A stretch of 64,000 bases of DNA from the NCBI RefSeq assembly GCF_032854445.1, contig NC_088302.1, positions 5,077,338 to 5,141,337 of the forward strand, read 5' to 3'. Under the pieces are notes generated by a model that did no database searches, had not been told where the DNA came from, and saw only the letters and a program-made list of their open reading frames with translations. This stretch comes from Liolophura sinensis. Its lineage: Eukaryota; Mollusca; Polyplacophora; Chitonida; Chitonidae. The position numbers and the translations under genes were made by a program. Below are positions 1-10,420 of the stretch, in pieces (within the stretch, counting starts at the first letter, position 1; the number at the start of each line of letters is the position of its first letter).

Positions 1-1015
1 TGAAGGTCAAGTTCACATTTGTAGATTTTCAGGCATTCTGCCAATCGTCTTCGTTCTTTACTGTGTTTAATACATTGTACCAAATAGTGTTCTATGGTTT
101 CATCATCCTCTTGACAGGCTGGGCAAGTTGGTGAAGAATTTTGGATTATAGTTGCTAGATGTGCTTTGAGCCCTGTTTTCCCTAGTCTCTAGTCTGATAT
201 GTTTTTGTCATCTTGGTTATTCAATAACTGGAACGAATTTAATTTTGTAATCGTTCCGTCTAATATTTTATAGTGCCATCGTCCGCGGGATTCTTTATCC
301 CATTCCTCTTTCCACTGATTGTTAATTTGGGTATTGATCAATGTATATATTTCAGTTTGGCTCAGGGGAACGTCTATATCTTGTTGATATTTCTGTAGGT
401 TTGATTTTGCTGCCTGATCTGCAATTTCATTTCCTTGAATATTAACGTGCGCTGGAACCCATGCTGGAGTCAGTTCGGTTTTTTGTTTCTGTTTTTTGTT
501 AGTTAGCGTGATTATTTCTTGTAGGAGGTCTGGTCTGCTCTCAAATTTGGAGTTTTGGATGGAAATTAATCCGCTGAGGGAGTCGCTTAGTATGGCTACT
601 CGGTTTGGTTTGTTCTCAAGAATCCATTGTAGTGCCATTGTAATTGCAACTAATTCACTAGTATAGACGGAGAGGTGGTTGGGTAGTTTATAGTTTTTAA
701 CTATGTTTAGATCTGGTATTGCAAATGATGATCCAGTGTGACCCTGCACATTTTTAGATCCGTCAGTATATATTTTAGATCACCGTTATAGTGTTCGTGG
801 AAGTGTTCTAAGGCTTGAGCTTTGATATATACTGGGTTTTCCAGTTTTGAAATTTGGTCGTGGAGTGCAATGTCTATTTGGGGAGTTTGCAATAGCCACG
901 GGGGTTGTTATTGATATGCATTTTCTTGTTGCTTTGGCAAGGCAATTTCATATTTGCAAAGTAGTCTGTTGATTTCATATCCTATTGGGGCTGAGTGTTT
1001 TGTCCATTTTTTTTC
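1..1015 (-). mobile_element. Non-LTR retrotransposon remnant: end of ORF2 (RT tail, RNase H, zinc-finger tail)
   Basis: Read on the minus strand this is the C-terminal part of a LINE polyprotein that would copy its own RNA at the insertion site. From about 1,000 down to 780 comes the linker after the reverse transcriptase (WTKHSAPIGYEINRLL), broken by one stop. A ribonuclease H domain follows: first acidic site in YTDGSKN near 760, then SELVAI, LSDSLSG and NEIADQAAK. After an in-frame TAG at about 189-191 the frame resumes with a tail in which CPAC, an EH and a later C form the zinc-binding pattern typical of Jockey/I-type elements. A 1-bp frameshift near 775 separates linker and RNase H. The copy is therefore dead and continues past the left edge. 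Superfamily placement is by motif only; the clade is not resolved. Confidence 0.85.
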
Positions 1016-1186
1016 AGATATTCATATTCAGAATATGGAAGGATTAGACTGTAACATGGATGTGTATTACCCGACCTGCATCAGGTCCGAGATGGTCAAT
1101 AAAAGGTCCTCGAACCTAATTCGCCCACATTGTTGCCCACAAGTCTTGGAGAATCAATGTTGCACGTTTTGTGACTGTGGTATACC

Positions 1187-2321
1187 ATGCCTCCATTATG
1201 CAATACGATTGCAATTGGCCTTTTGAAGGCTAACACCCCTGTGGTTGAACGTCGAATGGGAGTGACACCAAACGCCGTTCCGAAATTGCGAGCGAAGTTT
1301 CTCGCATCAGGAAATGTCAAGGACCTGCCAAGAAGTGGAAGGCCAAGGGCAACCACACGAAGATCGGCGAATCGTAAACGTCGCACTAAGGAACAGAACG
1401 CCATCAGGTATAAGGGTCTGAGTGTGCCACACACAAAAAAAACAATCCTAATTTCGACTCTCGCGCGGATTCAACTTGCTCGTCATATCACTTAACATCC
1501 ATTTTGAATTTCGAGATCATGCTGGTGTCAGGGCTAGACGGTTGAGTGCCAAACAATCAGGAGACGTCTAAATATAAGCGTCATGTCCGACATTCGTAAG
1601 TCATTCGTAGTCCGTGAAGGGCGTTCCAAGTCGATAATCGCAAGATCCATTTCCAAAACAACAAAGCCGTCGGAGTACGTCCCAGGCGGCTGGTGAAAAA
1701 AGCCTTGTTGCTCCGCCGTCATAAGATAGCGCGTCTGCAGAGGGCGAGAAATCACGTTCGATGGACTAGATGGCAATGGGGCAACGTTCTTCTCACAGAC
1801 GAAACGCGTGTGTGTCTCCGTCACGTTGACTCTAGGAGACGTGTGTGGCGTCGGCAGGGTGAACAGCACGCAGAGTGCTGCGTGCAGCCAGTAATGGCCT
1901 TTGGTGGTGGCAGCGTAATGGTCTGGGCAGGCATCAGTTTGACAGGCAAGACCGATCTGGTTCCTACTGAGGTGAATCTTGAACGCTGCTGGCTACGTTG
2001 CTCAAGTGCTCAGACCGCATGTTTTGCCCTACGCAGCCGCCGTTGGAGATGAATTTGCCTTCATGCACGACAATGCTCGTCTAAAGCGTGCAAGGATTGT
2101 GAATGACTTCTTCCAAATTGAAGGCATTGGCGGGATCCAGTGGCCCGCGTGTTCTCCGAATCTGAACCCCATTAGTCCATCGTCGAGTTGACGATTTGAG
2201 ACGCCACCTTCCTGAAGGGTGGTTAGTCATCCCGCAACGTCAGGTCGCACGCCTCATCAACACAATGTGAGCACGTTGTCGAAATGTGATACAATCTCGT
2301 GGCGGCTACACACGATATTGA
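1187..2321 (+). pseudogene. Tc1-like transposase pseudogene (copy 1)
   Basis: Encodes pieces of a DDE transposase that would cut and paste the element at TA sites. The N-terminal helix-turn-helix part is readable around GNVKDLPRSGRPRATT. The catalytic region shows ARNHVRWTRWQWGNVLLTDE (first acid), then GGGSVMVWAGISLTGKTDL, then FMHDNARLKRARIVNDFF (second acid), then WPACSPNLNPI. The expected acidic residue right after NPI is lost in a disrupted stretch near 2,175-2,200. Further on, PQRQVARLINTM and SRGGYTRY followed by TGA mark the true C-terminus near 2,321. At least three frame changes and several stops separate these blocks, so the gene is inactive. Family assignment is strong; the branch within Tc1/mariner is not resolved. 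Confidence 0.85.
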
Positions 2322-2572
2322 TAATTACTGCTCATCGAGTGAAAATGATCACATTCTGTGATAAAATAAAGAATTGCCGTTGAAAAATCTGGTTGACTCC
2401 TTTTATGAAATTTTTCAGTTTTCGCATGTCCATTAGCGCACAACTGCGACTGCACGTTAATCCTTGATATACCACGTCGGTCGGATTACTGAGATAGTTT
2501 GTGAAAAATATAATTGCGATCTGGTACATACCACAGGAGATATCAAGCAACGTTTTTTTTTGGGGGGGGGGG

Positions 2573-2595
2573 ACTTACTTTTGTTGCACTGTATA
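2573..2595 (-). repeat. Right terminal repeat of Tc1-like copy 1
   Basis: ACTTACTTTTGTTGCACTG next to TATA. On the minus strand it begins with CAGTGCAACAAAAGTAAG, a form common at Tc1-like ends, abutting a TA target dinucleotide. It is preceded on the plus strand by T9 and G12 runs. The partner on the left was not found. Confidence 0.6.
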
Positions 2596-3192
2596 TTTGC
2601 AACAAAACTGCTTATGATTGGTCAACCGCACGTGCTTAATTGACAGTTCGGAAAGGTCTATTTGCCAAGTTCAACCACCCAGTGACTTAACCACCCTGAT
2701 CAACCATAAAGCGGTGACTTTGCGGTAACTTCGAAGACTTTCTGCCTTGTATGGTATAACACAGAATGTGTCAACGGAAGATTTAGAAGGTGACCAGTTT
2801 CTGCTAGGAATTTACCGAGCAGAGGGATGTGCTTGTTAGCGTCGTATGGTTATATTCTAGTGTTCGTTTTGTACAGGACAGGCTTGTTCGTTAACCTGTT
2901 GTAAGTACTGAAGGATTTCAGGTTAACTGTTGATGTGGTGTCAGTTAACACTTTGAACGGCTGGCCCGTGATGTTAACTGTTGTAATCGGTTGGTCAATT
3001 TTACTGGACGGTTAGTTAAGAACATAAGTTGTTGCTCGGAATACAGTCATCCTGTGACGATGAATCATGTTTGGGGGAGGTTAGGCATTCTGTTGCCGCT
3101 GTCCTATTTCTCTGTTCTATCGTCAGCTTGTCTGACTGATTGTTTTAGCCGTTTCTTTTCCGTGACAGACACATCTCAAGGAAGTGTCCATG
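2596..3192 (-). pseudogene. Ty3/gypsy-type retrotransposon remnant: last half of zinc knuckle and aspartic protease
   Basis: Minus-strand continuation of the Gag gene at 4,701-5,336, separated from it by the Tc1-like element at 3,193-4,700. Directly beside the insertion the reading GHFLEMC supplies the H-X4-C half of a CCHC zinc knuckle. Further along (about 2,960-2,860) comes a retropepsin-like stretch, VLTDTTSTVNLKSF, in which the catalytic D-T-G/A triplet reads D-T-T, then HIPLLGKF. Around 2,745 a KAESLRSYRKVTAL segment resembles the start of the following polyprotein part. Stops and frameshifts are frequent, so nothing functional is made. The identification rests on the order knuckle, protease, SLRSYR-like motif, which fits Ty3/gypsy Gag-Pol. 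Confidence 0.7.
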
Positions 3193-3217
3193 TATACACA
3201 CAGAAAAAGTTAAGCAC
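3193..3217 (+). repeat. Left terminal inverted repeat of Tc1-like copy 2
   Basis: TATACACACAGAAAAAGTTAAGCAC begins here (the shared inner word is GTTAAGCAC). It matches the reverse complement of 4,676-4,700 at most positions, with small differences in the A-rich part. Confidence 0.8.
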
Positions 3218-3472
3218 TGACAAAATCATTGGTGTTGGGAGATTACTAGTAAACTGATATTGCATCAAAACGGGCAACATTCTTTAAATAAGAAAACACC
3301 ATAAATGACATCAGACGTCACAATTTATTCAGGATATCGTTAGCCAAATCAAAGTGTATTTTTCACAAAATTAAACTGGCTTGTAAGTATTGAACTTCAG
3401 AGTTCATCTGGCTTCATAGGGCGTAAAAGTAAAAATGTCAGTTTGTGTAGAACACATCCCTAGAGCCAAAGG

Positions 3473-4409
3473 TTAGCCCGTATAGCCCCCATTAGTCCGG
3501 ATGACAGCTTCCGATCTGCGTCTCATCCCTCTGCGTCGCCACTCCTTATGTAATGCGGCTTCCAATTCCTGCAGATTTTGTACAGGAGGCTCTAGGGCTT
3601 CAATGTTTCGGCCCATCACATTCCAAATGTACTTTTCAAATCGGATTCAAATCCGGACTCATGGCAGACCAAAGCAGACTTGTCACGGCTTCGTTCTGGA
3701 GGTAGGCTATTACTGCCCAGGAACAATGAAGCCTGGCATTGTCATCCATGTACACGGGTCTTGTGCCTAATGGGGTGGTTCTCAAAATGAGGCACGACAA
3801 CTGGTTGCAGGACTTCCCGAATGTACTGATCACCTGTGAGGTTTCCTCGTGTAGTGACAAAGTCCAGTTTGCAGTCGTTCGAGATGCACACCCAAACCAT
3901 TACACAACCCCCTCCATAAGGAACATACGAGTGGATGTTCGTGGGTGTATACGCTGTGTTCTTGTGCCTCCAAACCCTCATTCGTCCATCTGTAATGTTG
4001 AGCAAAGAACCGACTTTCGGCCGATCGATGGATTCTACGACAGGTCCTCAATTTCCATCCTCGTCGTGCTAAACACAATGCCAAACGCATCCGTTTGTGA
4101 CGATCTTACAATAGGCGGCGTTTCGTGACTCTCCTTGCCCTCAGCCTTGCGGTTTTCAAGGGGTCTCTCACGGTTCTTGAGGACAGATGGACTTGATGCA
4201 AATGGCTGACGTCGTACTAGTCGGATTAGAGACCTGCCTTCACGCTGTGATGTTACAGGTGGTCGGCCGAAGCGTGGTCGGTCTTTCACAGCATTAGTTT
4301 CACCGTGTTTTCTCACCAGTTGGCTTATCACTGTATAAAATAGTAGCCCAACTGACGCCCGATAGCTATGAACGACAACCCTGCGGATTGCATACCGATA
4401 ATTTGCCAT
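3473..4409 (-). pseudogene. Tc1-like transposase pseudogene (copy 2)
   Basis: Minus-strand DDE transposase remnant. It probably started at MANYRYAI (ATG at 4,409-4,407) and ended at NGGYTG followed by TAA at 3,475-3,473. Recognisable blocks in order are VKDRPRFGRPPVTSQ (linker after the DNA-binding helices), NITDGRMRVWRHKNTAYTP, YGGGCVMVWVCISNDCKLDF, PVYMDDNARLHCSWAVIAYL (second catalytic acid) and LLWSAMSPDLNPI. After a shift of frame, the C-terminal WNVMGRNIEALEPP block follows. Several frameshifts and stops interrupt it. It is clearly different in sequence from the copy at 1.2-2.3 kb, so the two belong to different Tc1-like lineages. It is not expected to be active. Confidence 0.85.
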
Positions 4410-4675
4410 CTTTGCTCCTCTGATATACGCCATATTCACAGAAGATTAGTCCACATTGCACAACGCCGACCTTAAGTAAAAAAAATTGAAGGGAAAGCAT
4501 ACTGAATTTTGCACAACTGCACGAAAAACATTTCCTTGTCGCAAAACATGAAGTTCTCACGTTACTGTCAAGCATGAATGATCACGATCGTTCAAAGGAA
4601 CATCATTCGTCATCCTCATAACTGGCATTACAGTTAAAATTAATGGGGAATTTGAATAACTGATCTTAGCAGGGG

Positions 4676-4700
4676 GTGCTTAACTTTTTTTCTTTGTATA
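4676..4700 (-). repeat. Right terminal inverted repeat of Tc1-like copy 2
   Basis: GTGCTTAACTTTTTTTCTTT followed by GTATA. Its reverse complement starts TATACAAAG and shares GTTAAGCAC with the left end. Directly outside is a TA-rich target. Confidence 0.8.
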
Positions 4701-5336
4701 TATGTTACAGTCTCCACAGGTGCGGTCCTTTGCTGGGCAGGTGAATGTTTGTGGATAGGGGCCACCGCAAAAATAACACTCCTTGTCGCTGGACCTGTTG
4801 ATCATCAGATTTGGTTTTGATCCCGGATGACGTGTTTGTTCCAGAATTATTTATTGTTTATGTGATTTTCAGCTTTTTGATCTTCATTGTTTTGCGCTCA
4901 AGTTTCAGATATTTCTACAGTTCTTTCCGCATTCAAAAAATCAGTCAGTGTCCAATCTGCTTCACGAAGTGCTCTGCGTCGGATTCTGTTTGATAAACAC
5001 GTTTGTATGATCTGTCTTGATTTGCTTGTCAGTGGACTGTAATTCACAGGTGGCTGCTAACTGACAGTCTCATCTGGAAAGTATCTATTCGCTTGCCTGG
5101 TTGTTGGGAAGCTTGTCCGAACTTGTGAATTCCACATTTCTAAATGGTGTGAAGTATTTTGTGAGCGCGTCGACAGCTTTATTGATGTACAAAGCGTCAC
5201 CAGTGTATGCCACCATGTCGAATATGTCACACAACTAGTCACCATCATAAAGCAGATAAACTGCTCCTTTACGTTCATCGCCCTTCCCGTCTAAAGCTAC
5301 GACAGGGTTGTTGACATAAGCAGTCTGGGTTGCCAT
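4701..5336 (-). pseudogene. Ty3/gypsy-type Gag remnant (capsid and zinc knuckles)
   Basis: On the minus strand a Gag-like reading starts at an ATG at 5,336-5,334 (MATQTAYVNNPVVALDGK). It continues through VYLLYDGD, a stop, then DIFDMVAYTGDALYINKAVD, ALTKYFTPFRNVEF and a stretch ending in a TLTDFLNAERTVEISE-like reading near 4,920 (one frame change). Near 4,790-4,710 it reads ECYFCGGPYPQTFTCPAKDR followed by TCGDC, which is one knuckle plus the first half of a second. The other half of that second knuckle is on the far side of the Tc1-like insertion. The copy is broken by stops and frameshifts. No long terminal repeat was recognised between 5,337 and 5,577, a stretch in which I see nothing else. 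Confidence 0.75.
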
Positions 5337-5577
5337 GTATGTTGAGCTTTGGAAATGTAGGTAAGGCAGCTGTAAATCCGCATCGACAAACCATTTATAT
5401 ATTGACCGAAATATTTATGTGAGGATTTGTTGATCATAGTTAATGTGCAGCTGTTTCTTCTCCCTGCATGGCTGACCGGACATGAATATAACTGGTTTGT
5501 GGTTCATAGTCAGGTTTTCTATGCCCATGTATACCCTTATCTGTTATTAAATGTGACCTGTTACTCCATATGATAGA

Positions 5578-5812
5578 TTTTATTTATTTGATTGGTGTTT
5601 TACGCCGTACTCAATATTTCACATACACGACGGCGGCCAGCATTATGGTGCGAGGAAACCCGGCTGGAAAAAACGACCATCCGCAAGCTGCTGAAAGACC
5701 TTCCCACACAAGGCCAGACAGCAAGCCAGCATGAGCTGGGCTTGAACTCACAGCGACCGCACTGGTGAGAGGCTCCCGGATCATTGCGTCATGCTAGCTC
5801 CCTCGGCCCCTA
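5578..5812 (-). mobile_element. SINE family 1 copy (tRNA-headed), minus strand
   Basis: Carries the family's diagnostic blocks in reverse order: tail TTTATTTATTTGATTGGTG, then TTTTACGCCGTACTCAA, then ACGACGGCGGCCAGCATTAT, then the head with GCTTGAACTCACAGCGACC. The family has a tRNA-like head with a B-box form of GAGTTCAAGTCC, a conserved GC-rich body and an A-rich (AAAT)n tail, and shows target-site duplications elsewhere in the window. The head end is worn here. Confidence 0.85.
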
Positions 5813-7160
5813 ATAGCTTTTGCGCACCTGCATCGGAGTAAACAAAACTTCGACAAACCAGTTCCTACTGGTCGCTTCTGCTCTATACGGGTCGTCACAC
5901 ACAACACTTCAGGTCATTGACTGCGCCGGGTTATCTTTCAAATACATATACCGTAAACGACTTAGAAATTTCGTCCATGCACGACTCATACAGGTTTTCG
6001 CTGTTTTTAATTATCAGCGCTCTATTAATCGTATACAAGTACTTTGAAGTCTGTTAGGAAAGTACGATCACGTCTTCCAGGCAAAAGCCAAGTTTCAGCA
6101 GAAAAGTGATTTTTTATGATACTTGCCTTTGAAAACGGCACTGTCCTAGACACCTTAGCGATTAATCATATTAGACACAGTTGTGGGTGCCTGCTCTCCA
6201 CAACGGTCCTGCGTATATAGACCTGTGATCTAGTCCCAGTGGAACGCCTAACCAACAGATTTGCGCATTGAACCGAAACGTAAACATCGCTATTCTACCA
6301 CTCCAATTCACCGTTAAAACTTTTTGACGTTTTATTATGTTCACATGGTTTACTGTTTCACAATCACCAAGGACTGGGTCATATATGGCATATATCAATC
6401 CCTTCAGGGAACGTTACATTCGTAACGTGATGCCTGGTCAGTGTCACCTACAAATGCGCGCCCCAATAGCTGAACACGAATACACTGTGGTATACTCGTC
6501 ACGTGGCCTATCATTATGTTACAGCGCGTGAAGGTATGTCAGGACTGGGTTATCCACTAGGCTATACTTGAAACGCACCACAAAAATTTGCATTAAAAAT
6601 AGAGGAAAATACCCCAAAACTGGGGGGAGGGACACTCCAGGTTCAGAATTATGCTCTGTATGCCTGAACATTACACTCTAGCTTGGAACGCAGAGATGAA
6701 CTTGAATTACAACATATAAAGTTTATAAGATATACTAGTCGGCAGGAACCTTTACATTTTCCCAAGTGCTACTCACTCCCAACATTTAACCTACTACAAT
6801 GTTCTGTTTCAACCGTAACACTTCGTACCATCATTACGTTTCATTCGAAATAACGCTGAGATTAATATTCGCGAATCTATCTCATTACACAACGCTTCCG
6901 AATATAAAAAACCTTTTTTCTGTGGCATCATCAGGTCTTATTTCCACCTCTTAACAACACAGATTTCACCAGCTCCAACCAACCAACAAAAGGAAAAAGA
7001 AAATAATGTGTTTTCGCGTAGTCGTTATCTACATCACTTGTGGTGTCAAGTCCCTTCTCTTCTGCCACGAATCACCAGCAGTCCATGAGCTGCACAGAAC
7101 ATACACTTCACAATAATCTAACACAACACACACATATGTATTACTCAAGGTCATATTAAA
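5813..7160. other. No gene recognised
   Basis: Short open frames up to about 75 codons occur on both strands, but none has a recognisable motif or a plausible codon pattern. There is no clear repeat. The region lies between the transposon graveyard and the inferred 3' end of the Bcl-2-family gene, and is treated as intergenic. Confidence 0.5.
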
Positions 7161-7165
7161 AAGCC

Positions 7166-7171
7166 TTTATT
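7166..7171 (-). promoter_or_regulatory. Candidate polyadenylation signal of the Bcl-2-family gene
   Basis: AATAAA on the minus strand, about 1.43 kb past the stop codon at 8,597. The intervening sequence has no other gene and no obvious repeats, which fits a long 3'UTR. An earlier cleavage site cannot be excluded without transcripts. Confidence 0.4.
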
Positions 7172-8596
7172 AGAATGCCACCAAAGACTTTTCCATTTAA
7201 TGGTGGTGGTCTCTTCAGATCAGTGTCTTGTATGTTTTGGATTCTGTCAATCACAGTGGAAAAGCATGATTATTATCTATTGTAAGTATTATACACTAAA
7301 ACAAAGGTGAAGAACCATGCACTAATTCAGCTGAAGTTTATACAGGGTCAGTTCTGAGACAAACTTAAGATGCCTTATTGTTCTCGAGTGGACTAAAGAC
7401 AGTTCACAAAGAACACTGACACAGCCACTGAGAAATTGAAATAAACCAGAATTCCATAATAGTTCTAACTTCATTCACAATGACAGCAGAATTATAAGCC
7501 AATTTGTTGTGAGCAAATAATCAACAAATGTTTGAAATGCAAAATAACCAATCTACTGTTAGAAAACAATTTTTACTTAGGCTGGATTTCATTACAGAAA
7601 CTGTACTAATTTGGTCACAATATTACCATTAGTCACAGGAAATTAGATGTAGTTTTGGCTACCGTCTAACTTTTACTTTTACTTTGAGCCCAACCATTAA
7701 TTCAGTTCATAAATTAGGTTAAAATGATGTTACAGTAATAATGTGACTTTAGTTAATGCAAAGTGTAATAAATTCAACATGCATTATCTAACATGCATAC
7801 TTGTCCCAGGCAAACTAGTAGAGTCATTTTGGTGCAATACAAGCAACTGTGATAATTCAACAAGATATTATGATTAAAACAGAGAAGCTGAACTATGGTG
7901 ACAGCCGAAGTATATAAACCCTTTCCACTTCTCATTCTGCAACTTAGATTGAGAAATATAGTGGATTGTGATACAAAAGTTTAATATGAAGTAATAACTA
8001 TAATGGATAATAATGTGATATTTTTGACTTTCTATCCTTGCAGGACATCATAATCTGACTTAATTAGGCCAGGATAAATAAAGTTTATCAATCTGCTGAA
8101 ACTATTCCTAGGCCACATGGCGGGAAAACTCAGATTTTCACTGTGAATAGCAGATTCTTCAAACTTTACATTTCCCAATTATGCCGGTTTAAGGCTTACA
8201 ACTGCCAAAAGTGTCACAAATTGACCACTACAGACTTTCCCTCAGCTTTCAAAATTGCATTTCGAAAACCTCATGAAATTACACACTGTGTAAATTCAAT
8301 GAATGATGAAGAGTCTATTGTCACTCAGATTCATTGCAATGAGGTGCTGAAGAGTGGTATGAGTGGGCACTTTCAGATCACAGCTATAGCAGAATCCATT
8401 ATTACCCAGGCCATCCAGCTTCTCACGTAGGACTGGTGTCTTGCTGAAGCAACTGAGCAACACTCAACAATCCATTAGCAATCCTCGGGCCCGGTAGTTT
8501 CAAGCCCCTTAACTGACTAAGCAGAGCAGGACTTGCTTGTATGACTCAGTCAGGCGACAGAATATCACAGTCGTAACATAACATCATCCAATGATA

Positions 8597-9452
8597 TCAC
8601 GAAGACAGGGCATTCAGCAGTGATCCTAACCCAACGGTGAGACACAGATATCCGAGAGAACGAAAACGCTTTAGCACAGCTTCCTGGTTTGGGAAAAGTC
8701 CAACTACAGAGTCCTGTAACACCAAAATGAAAAACTTATAGTAAATGCTGAAGTTACAGTAAACTTGTGCAATGATACATGGAACTGTATCAAACAAAAA
8801 TTTCAATCTCAACCATATTTACTGAAGATTATTTTATTCATTATTTTTTAATAAAGGATACTTTGAAGGATAGTATTATGGGAATGTGCATTTTCTGTAC
8901 AAGAGCTAACAGCATATTAGGAGACAAAATTTCACCTACCCATCCACCCTGTTTCTCGATCCAAGTCCCCAGCTTCTCACCCACATATTTTCCTACACAC
9001 CGAAGTATCCTCTCATCCGGTAATCCCTGTCTGTTGCCATTGATGTCTGTAGATTTCTTCAAACAGTATTTCACCCCAAAGGCATAAGCTGCTCCAATTC
9101 TTCCCCAGTTTACTATGCCATCAGAAAACATGGAGTCAAAAATCCTTGTTATCACTTGTTCGTGAGACTTCCCTTTCTGATTTGTATCTTTAAGGACATC
9201 TGTGATTGCTGATATAGACTTCGAATTACCCCGCAGAAATTCCTCCACAAGATATGCCATGGTTTCACAAACTTGGTCTGGTGGGGGCTCCTTTTCTCCG
9301 AGAACTTGACGTTTGTGGATGTAGTCTGCTATGACGATTGCCTGCTGATCTACAGGTACGTCCATGTATTTCTTGCCAAATTGCACTGTTTTACTAGACT
9401 GGCTCCCTGGCATCCCCATGTAGGCGGCCAGTAAATTATTTGTTAACGGCAT
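8597..9452 (-). CDS. Bcl-2-family apoptosis regulator, two coding exons
   Basis: Coding exons are 9,452-8,940 (171 codons) and 8,713-8,597 (38 codons and TGA), joined in phase 0 to give 209 residues, a usual length for the family. Such proteins act at the outer mitochondrial membrane and control its permeability in apoptosis. Visible motifs are a BH4-like helix (AIVIADYIHKR, about 39-48), BH1 (MFSDGIVNWGRIGAAYAFG, about 108-126), BH2 (TWIEKQGGW then DSVVGLF, about 163-178) and a C-terminal hydrophobic stretch (about 191-207). No clear BH3 core with L-x3-G-D was found; the 76-92 stretch is the candidate. The donor is GTAGGT right after the BH2 tryptophan, and the acceptor is TTACAG. An intron at this point of BH2 is a known family trait. 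The start is the ATG at 9,452; a TTG-initiated upstream reading is ignored because an acceptor (TTGTCAG) ends at 9,461. MFSDG before NWGR recalls Bax/Bak, while the BH4 recalls Bcl-2. Pro- or anti-death role is undecided. Confidence 0.93.
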
Positions 9453-9460
9453 TTTGCTAC

Positions 9461-10228
9461 CTGACAACAGTAATAATATTTATATATATACATGTATATA
9501 TAATAAGGAAAGGAAAGGAAAGGAAAGGATACACACACGCAATCTAAAGATAAACGAAAATTTCCACAGATCTGAAATATGATTCAAAAGTTAAATGTGA
9601 AAAAAAAAAAGGGATGTCAATTTTCATTCATTCATTGATCCACTGAGATATAGCCCTAAGCTAAGCTGGGCGTTCCTATCGAATGCCCTGTGTAAACAGA
9701 ATGTTGGGTGGGATAAAATTTTCGCGGCCCGAAAATAAAAATAAAAGTAAAAAATGGGATAGAGTAAGCGAGCCGGTTCTTTTTTTTTTTCAGTGAAATT
9801 GTGGTGTGAAAGTCTATATGACCGAAGCCGGGCGTTACGTATACGAAGCTTAGGTCTGGGCTACTGAGACAGTAATGGCGGACGCGGGCAGGCGGATAGG
9901 CTGTATTTTGACAGAGTGGTGAGCATGAATAAATAACCATTTAGCGCACAGCCTGGTAAACAACACAAAGGAAATGTACCAAATAGTATTCTTTCGTAGG
10001 AAGCCGACAGAAATAGCTAAATGTGAGACTACACTCAACTTATACATATCTGATCAATAAACGCAAAGAAAAAGCACCGAAAGCACTTTTTCAAAATGGC
10101 GACAAGTTGGATCAGGCAAACGTGCTGTTAAGAGATGAACGTCGTTTCCATTTTTGTTTCGCCATTATCTTTTCAATTAAACGCACATTGTTAAATTATA
10201 CCCATCACTCTACTCCATGTTAACTTAC
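9461..10228 (-). other. Inferred intron in the 5'UTR of the Bcl-2-family gene
   Basis: Bounded on the minus strand by GTAAGT at 10,228-10,223 and TGTTGTCAG ending at 9,461. That leaves 8 untranslated bases before the ATG. Inside are a TA-rich run (about 9,480-9,502), an AAGGA-type microsatellite (about 9,504-9,528), a poly-A run near 9,600 and a poly-T run near 9,780. No coding sequence is supported. The splice sites are read from sequence only. Confidence 0.55.
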
Positions 10229-10420
10229 CTCTTAGTTTTGAACACAATCGGCCGAAAAAGATCTGGTAAACAGCAAGCAGGATAACGCGCTGACTTCTGA
10301 CAACGTCCTTCCTGTGTTCTGAATTTTCCAGACATTACGCTGTAGGTCAACATGCCGGTGCGCAAGCGCGTCACGTGAAAACCAACCAATGAAATGAAAG
10401 TAGGTGAGTTAAAAATAGCA
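10229..10420 (-). promoter_or_regulatory. Probable 5'UTR exon and promoter of the Bcl-2-family gene
   Basis: On the minus strand a CCAAT-type box (CATTGGTTGG, about 10,382-10,393), a palindromic E-box (TCACGTGA, about 10,370-10,377) and an NRF1-like GC-rich word (GCGCTTGCGCA, about 10,359-10,369) lie within 35 bp. They are followed by about 120 bp leading to a strong donor (AG then GTAAGT at 10,229/10,228). This is the layout of a TATA-less promoter with a short noncoding first exon, and the orientation and distance fit the Bcl-2-family gene. The start site itself is not determined. Confidence 0.5.

Larger units (their letters stand above)
1180..2595 (+). mobile_element. Decayed Tc1/mariner-type DNA transposon (copy 1), left end missing
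   Basis: The stretch contains a recognisable Tc1-like transposase pseudogene and, downstream, a typical right end: CAGTGCAACAAAAGTAAG on the minus strand, bordered by TA, followed inward by runs of C and A. No matching left terminal repeat is visible between 900 and 1,200. The left end has been lost, or replaced by the junction with the non-LTR remnant. The position of the left boundary is a guess. The sequence just right of 2,595 looks like the decayed gypsy protease region, so this element may also have inserted into that older retrotransposon. Confidence 0.75.
3193..4700 (-). mobile_element. Tc1-like transposon (copy 2), nested in the gypsy remnant
   Basis: An approximately 1.5-kb element bounded by imperfect inverted ends (3,193-3,217 and 4,676-4,700), both starting TATAC and sharing GTTAAGCAC. 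It lies in TA-rich target sequence as expected for Tc1-type insertion. It contains one transposase pseudogene on the minus strand. On either side, the minus strand reads as two halves of the same Gag zinc knuckle, so this insertion is younger than the retrotransposon. Confidence 0.85.

Noticed and set aside
954-1226. 90-codon plus-strand frame
   Set aside because: It overlaps the end of the minus-strand retrotransposon remnant and the junction to the Tc1-like copy, and has no motif.
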